DNA of 11,156 bases from Dehalococcoidia bacterium (GTDB lineage: Bacteria; Chloroflexota; Dehalococcoidia; JACVQG01; JAHKAY01), in assembly GCA_030740315.1 (NCBI GenBank), contig JASLXN010000030.1:1-11156 (forward strand). Direction: 5' to 3'. The notes beneath the pieces are model-generated. The model saw only the letters and a program-made list of their open reading frames with translations, searched no databases and was not told the origin of the DNA. Positions 6,547-11,156 of the stretch are shown here, piece by piece (positions within the stretch are counted from its first letter, which is position 1; every line of letters begins with the position of its first letter). The position numbers and the translations under genes are program-made.

Positions 6547-7512
6547 TTAAAGGGACTTAGGCATCCCCATCACCACTTTGGCAAATTCCTCTACCAGGCG
6601 TTCTATTACCTGGGCAGCTTCTGGTATGTCGCTGATCAGACCACAACTTAGCCCACAGAGAGCCGGATTGTTTTCCATATCCCCTTCTATCAGCCCCCGG
6701 TAGATTTGCCCTCCCCCGTGGAGAAAGTTCGCCATTTTCTCCTTGTCCATAGTCTGCATTAGCTCCAAGGCTGTCTCCACGAAGGGAGACTTCAACGCCC
6801 GAAGGCTAATCCCGGCGGCCGCCCGGCCGACGACGGCGGTATCGGTGTCCTTAGCCTTTACGATGGCTTCCTTCACCCTGGGATGGACGGGACACTCTTG
6901 GGTGGCCATGAATCTGGTCCCCATTACTACACCCTCGGCCCCCAGGGCGAAGCAAGCAGCTATACCACGGGCATCGGCAATACCGCCGCCGGCTATAACC
7001 GGGATTTTCACCGCATCTACCACCTGCGGAACCAAGGCCATGGTGGTGAGTCCCATGGAGCTGAGCATTCCCCCACCGTCCACGCCTGAGGCGATGACTG
7101 CATCTACCCCAGCGGCTTCAGCCACTAGAGCATGCCTCACACAGAAGGCGGTGTGGAGCACCTTCATCCCCGCTGCTTTAGACCTCTGGGTATAAGCCCG
7201 CGGGTCACCCACACTGGTATGGACTATAGGGACCCTTTCCTCGATAGCGATCCTGGCTATTTCGGGGTGCACTTTGGCATCCAGGGGTATGGACACCCCA
7301 AACGGCTTATTGGTCATCCGTCTTATCTTCCTGATTTGGTCCAAATAGCTTCGGGGCCAGTCCCTGCTCCTGGGTCGGGGTGGCACGGCGATGATCCCCA
7401 GTCCCCCCGCATTGGACACGGCAGCCGGTAGCTCAGGAGAAGAAACGTATGCCAGGGGCCCTTGGATAATGGGGTACCTTATCCCCAGCAACTCAGTCAG
7501 CCTGTTGCTCAT
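6547..7512 (-). CDS. Nitronate monooxygenase/2-nitropropane dioxygenase-like FMN protein
   Basis: 321 residues, a TIM-barrel flavoprotein of the NMO/FabK superfamily. Seen: IRYPIIQGPLAYVSSPELPA (11-30), VSNAGGLGII (32-41), NKPFGVSIPL (68-77), GVDAVIASGVDGGG (135-148), IPVIAGGGIAD (170-180) and MGTRF (197-201), the last two being the FMN phosphate-binding region. Characterised NMO and FabK proteins carry a catalytic His after the GG pair (GGH); here the residue is Met149, so the chemistry may differ. ATG 7512 has an ideal AAGGAGGT five bases upstream. The gene lies 36 bp downstream of the acyl-CoA dehydrogenase, evidently in the same transcript. Its stop abuts the IS1634 remnant. Many such genes near acyl-CoA genes have unknown substrates; nitronate oxidation is not established here. 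Confidence 0.82.
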   Translation of the reverse strand: MSNRLTELLGIRYPIIQGPLAYVSSPELPAAVSNAGGLGIIAVPPRPRSRDWPRSYLDQIRKIRRMTNKPFGVSIPLDAKVHPEIARIAIEERVPIVHTSVGDPRAYTQRSKAAGMKVLHTAFCVRHALVAEAAGVDAVIASGVDGGGMLSSMGLTTMALVPQVVDAVKIPVIAGGGIADARGIAACFALGAEGVVMGTRFMATQECPVHPRVKEAIVKAKDTDTAVVGRAAAGISLRALKSPFVETALELMQTMDKEKMANFLHGGGQIYRGLIEGDMENNPALCGLSCGLISDIPEAAQVIERLVEEFAKVVMGMPKSL

Positions 7513-7548
7513 CGTAACCTCCTTAAGGCTTTTCTCCTCTCCCTTAGC

Positions 7549-8694
7549 CTACGCATGCGGCAGGAACCCTCGCCCCAGGATCTCCCGGGAGATAATCAAC
7601 TTCAGGATTTGCGGGGGAGCCTCAGCAATTTCATAGCCTAACACATCCCGAAGGCGTAGCTCAAGGGGAAGCTCCTCGCTATAGCCATAGTGACCGTGCA
7701 GGACAATGCAGCTATGAATAGCACTTAGAGCCGCCTGGATACACAACCATTTGGCCATGGCACCCTCTTTTGGGATGGGCTGTCCTTGGTCCTTAAGGAA
7801 GAAGGCCTTATAAGCCATTAACCTGGCTGCCTCTACCATAGTGAAGTTCTCGGCCAGTTCAAAAGAGACCCCCTCAAACTTGGCGATGGGTTGACCAAAG
7901 GCCTGCCGCTGCTTGACATACTCCACCGTTTCCTCCAGGGATTTCAGGGCTGCCCCCACACCCATCAAACCTAAGAGGGGCCGTAGAAAATCAAATTGTT
8001 GCATCATTATATTGAACCCCGCCCCTTCTTCACCTACCAGGTTGAGGGCAGGCACCCGCACGTCATCGAGGAACACGGAACCCCGCTGGGTGGCTCGGCC
8101 TCCCGGGCTCCTGTAAACTTGCCTGCTTATGCCAGACAAGTCCATCGGCACCACAATGCAGGATATGCCGCGCGAACCTGAAGGGCCTGTGCGAACAAAC
8201 ATGATGGAAAACTCCATGAAGCCAGTAAAGCTGGCGCTAGATTTCTCCCCATTGACCTCGTAGTAGTCACCCTTGAGTCTGGCTGTAGTGCGAAGTTGGG
8301 CTGCATCGGAGCCCGCCATGGGCTCAGTGCTGTCAACGCCCACCACTGCCCCATTGGCTATCTTCGGCAGCCACTGGCCTTTGAATTCCTCTCGGAGCAG
8401 GTGGGCAATTTCGCCGACAACCATAGGATTAAGGATTAACATAGCGACATTGGGATCGCCGCGACTTAACTCCTCCGCGGCGATGCCACACTGAGTAAAC
8501 GAGGCCCCCTCCCCACCATAATCGGCGGGGAGGCGAAGCTTGGTAAAGCCCCTACTTGCCATATCACCAATTATTTCTCTTGGCAGAGCTTCACCGCGGT
8601 CCCAGCGACGGTAATCGGGTAAAAGCCTCTGCACGGCGAATTCCCGCACACTTCGTCGGAATATCTCGTCTTCTGGGGTGAAGGCGAAGTCCAT
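7549..8694 (-). CDS. Acyl-CoA dehydrogenase
   Basis: A 381-residue FAD enzyme of normal family length that introduces a 2,3-double bond into an acyl-CoA and passes electrons to an ETF-type acceptor. Seen: N-terminal helical domain (about 1-115), TEPMAGSDAAQL (about 124-135) in the FAD/substrate-binding strand region, VNGEKSSASFTG, LRPLLGLMGVGAALKSLEET (start of the C-terminal helical domain), YVKQRQAFGQPIAKFEGV (signature region) and LHGHYGYSEELPLELRLRD. In YEIAEAPPQI the Glu at about 358 aligns with the catalytic base of medium- and short-chain enzymes (YEGT motif), although GT is replaced by AP. ATG 8694 is preceded by AAAGGAG. It is the first gene of a two-gene unit with the NMO-like protein; a palindrome lies 37 bp upstream. 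Substrate unknown. Confidence 0.9.
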   Translation of the reverse strand: MDFAFTPEDEIFRRSVREFAVQRLLPDYRRWDRGEALPREIIGDMASRGFTKLRLPADYGGEGASFTQCGIAAEELSRGDPNVAMLILNPMVVGEIAHLLREEFKGQWLPKIANGAVVGVDSTEPMAGSDAAQLRTTARLKGDYYEVNGEKSSASFTGFMEFSIMFVRTGPSGSRGISCIVVPMDLSGISRQVYRSPGGRATQRGSVFLDDVRVPALNLVGEEGAGFNIMMQQFDFLRPLLGLMGVGAALKSLEETVEYVKQRQAFGQPIAKFEGVSFELAENFTMVEAARLMAYKAFFLKDQGQPIPKEGAMAKWLCIQAALSAIHSCIVLHGHYGYSEELPLELRLRDVLGYEIAEAPPQILKLIISREILGRGFLPHA

Positions 8695-8723
8695 TTCACG
8701 GCTCCTTTCTTAGCACTACGGCC

Positions 8724-9332
8724 TCAGATACTTACCACTGGTGGTAAATGACAGAGGTCGATGTCTCGGAACGGTAGTGGCTGCGGCCAGCGACCGCTTG
8801 ATGACGATGATGCCGGTGGAACGGGGCCAGGCAGCCGGCATCGCAGGACGGCGGTCACCGTCCGGCGGGCGGAGTCCTCGTGGGCGATGGGGGTGCCAAA
8901 GAGAACCATGACGCCGGCGCCGAGAAAGTGGGTGATGGTGCCCTCGTAGTGGTGGACGGCGTTCATTATGCGGGCTAAGCAGCCCTGCACGAGGGAGTAG
9001 ACCTGCTCTTGGTCCAGGCGCTTGGAGATAGGGGTGAAGCCGGCGGCGTCGGCGAAAAGGACGGTCACCGTACGGCGTTCGCCCTCAATACTGGGCCGGG
9101 CAGCGAGGATCTTGTCGGCCAAGTGGCGCAGCGTGTAGGAGAGGGCGTCAGGCACCGACACCGGCTTTGAGGGTTCAACTAGACGCTGGCCACAGGCATC
9201 ACAGAACTCTGGACCATGCGGGTTGGAGTGGCCACAATCAGGACGCAGGAACTCGGCAGCCAGCGGAGCCTCGCACCTGCCGCATAACCTGGCATCCTCA
9301 CGGTTCTCGCAGCCACACGACACACACAGCAC
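8724..9332 (-). CDS. Truncated zinc-ribbon/class III adenylate cyclase-like protein, probable pseudogene
   Basis: 202 residues from GTG 9332. The N terminus is a double zinc ribbon: Cys3/Cys6 with Cys17/Cys20, then Cys33 with Cys44/Cys47. The position expected to hold the first Cys of the second ribbon reads RPDC, with Arg30. Residues 86-160 are the first half of a class III nucleotidyl cyclase domain (VTVLFADAAGFTPISKRLD to HFLGAGVMVLFGTPIAHED). Functional members have two metal-binding Asp. The FAD one is present, but the GDG one is GAG here (codon GCC). After AHEDSARRTVTAV the frame runs into low-complexity sequence with no family resemblance and stops, so the second half of the cyclase is missing, as are the AAA/TPR regions often attached to this architecture. 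The region looks more GC-rich than its neighbours. Cyclase activity is unlikely. Confidence 0.7.
   Translation of the reverse strand: MLCVSCGCENREDARLCGRCEAPLAAEFLRPDCGHSNPHGPEFCDACGQRLVEPSKPVSVPDALSYTLRHLADKILAARPSIEGERRTVTVLFADAAGFTPISKRLDQEQVYSLVQGCLARIMNAVHHYEGTITHFLGAGVMVLFGTPIAHEDSARRTVTAVLRCRLPGPVPPASSSSSGRWPQPLPFRDIDLCHLPPVVSI
8732..8747. promoter_or_regulatory. 16-bp palindrome, candidate operator
   Basis: TTACCAC-TG-GTGGTAA has perfect 7-bp arms and a 2-bp centre. It sits 37 bp upstream of the acyl-CoA dehydrogenase start and inside the junk tail of the broken cyclase frame, so coding constraint does not explain it. Its half-site recurs at 9568-9578 within the spacer of the promoter at 9558-9586. 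Size and symmetry suit a dimeric repressor of TetR or GntR type (inference). Confidence 0.5.
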
Positions 9333-9442
9333 TAAAGACCACCCCCCATCTCCGCGGTCCTAGAGCAAGACGATGGCAAGCAAACCGAGATTCTCCATCA
9401 TGTCAACTCGCCATGAGGCAACTCTCGCCCCTCGTCGTTGCG

Positions 9443-9502
9443 TCAGGTTATAATTCGCCGACGAAACTGGGATTCCCTTATTGAAACTCCGGATGAAGGC
9501 AT
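9443..9502 (-). CDS. Possible 19-residue leader peptide
   Basis: ATG 9502 is preceded by GAGGAGGT with a 6-base spacer, among the best ribosome sites in the window, and lies about 50 nt downstream of the predicted start of transcription. The frame encodes MPSSGVSIRESQFRRRIIT and then TGA. It resembles nothing I recognise. It may be a leader peptide or the stump of a deleted gene whose translation signals survive. Confidence 0.25.
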   Translation of the reverse strand: MPSSGVSIRESQFRRRIIT

Positions 9503-9557
9503 GCCCTAACCTCCTCGCCGCACCGCCAACACTGCATACCGATGGCCGAATGCCGAA

Positions 9558-9586
9558 ATTATACTACTTGCCACCAGTATTGCCAA
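9558..9586 (-). promoter_or_regulatory. Sigma-70-type promoter
   Basis: On the minus strand TTGGCA (9581-9586) is followed by a 17-bp spacer and a perfect TATAAT (9558-9563). It points toward the small frame at 9443-9502 and the cyclase remnant. The spacer contains ACTGGTGG, the half-site of the palindrome at 8732-8747. Confidence 0.6.
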
Positions 9587-9723
9587 GGCTTAACCCAGAG
9601 TTCATCCAATCCACTCGGGAAAGCTGTTCCACACCGAGCCTCTGTCTGTTGTCCCCGCCACCGCGGGCTCCGGGAGCACAACCCTAGTGCGGCCATTGAG
9701 CAGTGTTGACGCAGATACGCCAG

Positions 9724-10941
9724 TCAGCGGGGGTCCTGGACACGGGGGACAGTAACCAGGGGGGGCTGATACTCGGGGAAGAAACGCTCCCACCCTACCC
9801 TGGGATTCTGCGGGCAGCGAACCCCAAAGTCGTTGTGTATGTGGTCGAGGCAGGTGTTGCAGAAGAGACATTTCACTATCTCCTTCTCCCTCCCCTCCCT
9901 GACCTTGTTTGGCCACTGGGGGTCGCAGAGAAGGCCCCGCGATAGGGAGACAATATCCGCCTTCCCCTCGGCGATGACACTCTCCCCCAAACGGGGCAGG
10001 TGGATATTGGGGCAGATTACGGGCACCGAGGAGACCTTCTTCACCTCCGCCGCCTCTGGGGCAATCACCCCCTCCTTGGGCGGAAAGGTCCAGTTCCACG
10101 CCGAGATGCACCCAGAGGAGACGTGGATGTAGTCCAGCCCCGCCCCTATTAGGGCAGGCACCATCTTTCTGGTATCTTCCAGGGAGTAGCCCCCTTCCAT
10201 ATGCTCGTCACCGCTGATGCGAAACCCCAGGATAAAGTCGTTGCCCACCGCCTCCCTGGTCTTGAGGATTAAGTTCAGGGGGAAGGTGAGCCTCCTCTCA
10301 AAGCTGCCGCCGTATTTATCCTGGCGCCTGTTGGTGGCGGGAGACAGGAACTGAGCCAGGAGATATCCATGGGCGCCGTGGAACTCAATGCCGTCGAATC
10401 CCGCCCTCTTTACCCTCCTGGCGGCGGCCACATAGAGCTCGCCCATCTCCTCCACCTCCTCTGTCGTCAGGGCCCGTGGCCTGGAACTCCTAGCCCCCTC
10501 AAACCTCTTGAGTCCCTTGGGGGCGCTTCCCAGAGGGATTTCGCCACCCACCTCCGAGGGGGCCACCACCTCTATGGAGTCCCGCCTCCTCGCCCACCTC
10601 CCAATACCTGGGCTCAACTGGACCACGGCGAGCGCCTTCAGGGCATGAAGGGTATCGGATAGCTGACGCCAGCTCAACATCTGGGAGTCGCTATGGATGC
10701 CCAGAAGCCGAGACATCCCCTGCCCGTAGTTGTTGATGGCCATGGTAAGTTCCACGATGACCAGCCCTACCCCTCCTTTGGCCAGAGCCACATAGGAACA
10801 AATAGTCTGGTCGTTGGGGGTGCCATCGGGATTGCAGTCCCCCCTGCCCGTGGGAGCGGCGGCGATTCGATTCTTGGCCTGAAAATTGCCTATCTTGACG
10901 GGGCTGAAAAGGCGAGAGAATCCTGGATGTGCACGAGACAC
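9724..10941 (-). CDS. NADH:flavin oxidoreductase, OYE/2,4-dienoyl-CoA reductase-like, single domain
   Basis: 405 residues. An FMN-binding TIM barrel occupies about residues 8-345: FSRLFSPVKIGNFQAKNRI (8-26), EFHGAHGYLLAQFLSP (186-201), NRRQDKYGGSFERRL (204-218), GFRISGDEHMEGG (239-251) and ADIVSLSRGLLCDP (328-341). A four-Cys motif follows (Cys358, 361, 364, 376), the [4Fe-4S] site of the FadH/2-enoate reductase/trimethylamine dehydrogenase family, with C-x2-C-x2-C-x11-C spacing. FadH-type proteins are about 670 residues and continue into an FAD/NAD(P)H domain. This one ends 29 residues after the last Cys, so an external electron donor may be required or the gene is truncated. GTG 10941 has GGAGG four bases upstream. 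Plausible role: reduction of an unsaturated CoA ester or related enoate (inference). Confidence 0.85.
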   Translation of the reverse strand: MSRAHPGFSRLFSPVKIGNFQAKNRIAAAPTGRGDCNPDGTPNDQTICSYVALAKGGVGLVIVELTMAINNYGQGMSRLLGIHSDSQMLSWRQLSDTLHALKALAVVQLSPGIGRWARRRDSIEVVAPSEVGGEIPLGSAPKGLKRFEGARSSRPRALTTEEVEEMGELYVAAARRVKRAGFDGIEFHGAHGYLLAQFLSPATNRRQDKYGGSFERRLTFPLNLILKTREAVGNDFILGFRISGDEHMEGGYSLEDTRKMVPALIGAGLDYIHVSSGCISAWNWTFPPKEGVIAPEAAEVKKVSSVPVICPNIHLPRLGESVIAEGKADIVSLSRGLLCDPQWPNKVREGREKEIVKCLFCNTCLDHIHNDFGVRCPQNPRVGWERFFPEYQPPLVTVPRVQDPR

Positions 10942-10962
10942 ATAGCCTCCTTTTGCGTGGCT

Positions 10963-10992
10963 ATGCTATCACCCTTGCTGACTAGCTGTCAA
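10963..10992 (-). promoter_or_regulatory. Candidate promoter of the OYE-like gene
   Basis: On the minus strand TTGACA (10987-10992), an 18-bp spacer and TAGCAT (10963-10968) lie upstream of the GTG at 10941. A second TTGACA occurs 8 bp further upstream (10995-11000), forming a short direct repeat. The IS element begins at about 11012, so the insertion spares this promoter. Confidence 0.45.
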
Positions 10993-11073
10993 GGTGTCAA
11001 ACTCATGTTTCTGAGGTCGTTTAGCAACTCTGGTTGAGGTCGGGGGGCCAGCTATACCCAGATAGTGATGAAG

Positions 11074-11100
11074 CTGGTAGAATAGGGGCAAAGCTACCAG
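11074..11100 (+). promoter_or_regulatory. Stem-loop adjoining the transposase ribosome binding site
   Basis: CTGGTAG (11074-11080) and CTACCAG (11094-11100) are perfect 7-bp complements around a 13-nt loop. The 3' arm runs into the Shine-Dalgarno AGGAGGAGGT (11099-11108). Such structures limit transposase translation from transcripts entering the element in several IS families; that role is inferred here. Confidence 0.5.
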
Positions 11101-11113
11101 GAGGAGGTGCCCT

Positions 11114-11156
11114 GTGGCTAAGCAGAGATGTAAGGAAAGCAGCCTGGACTCCTTCT
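11114..11156 (+). CDS. IS5-family transposase, N-terminal end (partial)
   Basis: GTG at 11114 lies five bases after AGGAGGAGGT. Fourteen codons are visible (MAKQRCKESSLDSF with the GTG read as Met) before the window ends. The assignment rests on alignment with the remnant at 5944-6190, whose later residues (NEVVDWDRF, SPALITEVLLLWHLYGNLD) are characteristic of IS5-type transposases. It is oriented away from the OYE-like gene. Confidence 0.6.
   Translation, partial: MAKQRCKESSLDSF

Larger units (their letters stand above)
9333..9723. other. Intergenic region between the OYE-like gene and the cyclase remnant
   Basis: No sizeable gene is supported in this stretch. It holds a strong minus-strand promoter (9558-9586), a 19-codon frame with a good ribosome site (9443-9502), and a short in-frame extension upstream of the cyclase start (MMENLGLLAIVLL then TAG) that has no ribosome site. 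Confidence 0.5.
11012..11156 (+). mobile_element. IS5-type insertion sequence, left end, runs off the window
   Basis: The sequence from 11012 (TGAGGTCGTTTAGCAACTCT) to the window edge is similar to 5841-5985. Shared landmarks are TGAGGTCGT, TAGGGGCAAAG, CCCTGTGGC and the start of the transposase. This copy has an intact start and ribosome site and a stem-loop ahead of it that the decayed copy has lost. Whether it is complete cannot be seen here. Confidence 0.65.

Noticed and set aside
9357..9398. MMENLGLLAIVLL frame upstream of the cyclase as a TatA-like N terminus or signal peptide
   Set aside because: Only 13 codons before a TAG, with no ribosome site. It is in frame with the cyclase but separated by the stop.
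9602..10111. 169-codon minus-strand frame overlapping the end of the OYE-like gene
   Set aside because: Low-complexity Gly/Pro-rich translation in an alternative frame of a conserved gene. The part beyond 9724 does not resemble the missing FAD domain.

Overview
The window reads as a bacterial accessory region of moderately high GC. All intact genes lie on the minus strand, and decayed and live insertion sequences lie on the plus strand. The gene set (benzoyl-CoA reductase/2-hydroxyacyl-CoA dehydratase-type subunits, an acyl-CoA dehydrogenase, a nitronate monooxygenase-like flavoprotein and an old-yellow-enzyme-type reductase) suggests an anaerobe or facultative anaerobe that handles acyl-CoA or aromatic-CoA compounds. 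The style resembles uncultured Dehalococcoidia/Chloroflexota or sulfate-reducing-type subsurface bacteria. This taxonomic guess is weak and rests on gene content only.

Layout, left to right. Positions 1-465 hold no gene I can support but contain a 19-bp inverted repeat enclosing a 138-bp segment. Positions 466-5571 (to about 5601 if the first gene starts earlier) form a four-gene minus-strand operon. Read in transcription order it is small subunit, large subunit, small subunit, large subunit: a tandem duplication of a two-gene cassette of the 2-hydroxyacyl-CoA dehydratase/benzoyl-CoA reductase superfamily (BcrC-like then BcrB-like, twice). The ATP-hydrolysing activator (BcrA/BcrD or HgdC type) and ferredoxin that such enzymes need are not in the window. 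Positions 5572-5840 are the upstream region of the operon, with a 9-bp tandem repeat. Positions 5841-6458 are transposase debris: the start of an IS5-type element fused to the C-terminal end of an IS1634-type element, both broken by frameshifts or stops.

Positions 6547-8694 hold a two-gene unit, acyl-CoA dehydrogenase then nitronate monooxygenase-like protein, 36 bp apart and with strong ribosome binding sites. A 16-bp palindrome sits 37 bp upstream of the dehydrogenase start. Positions 8724-9332 carry a degraded zinc-ribbon/class III cyclase gene, preceded by a well-formed sigma-70-type promoter at 9558-9586. Positions 9724-10941 encode a single-domain OYE/2,4-dienoyl-CoA reductase-like flavoprotein with a Cys cluster and its own plausible promoter. 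At 11012 a second, better preserved copy of the IS5-type element begins and runs off the right end.

Working model (inference): the two BcrCB-like heterodimers share one electron-activating ATPase encoded elsewhere and act on two different CoA thioesters. The acyl-CoA dehydrogenase and OYE-type reductase could process the reduced products. The transposon debris marks the junctions between these catabolic blocks.
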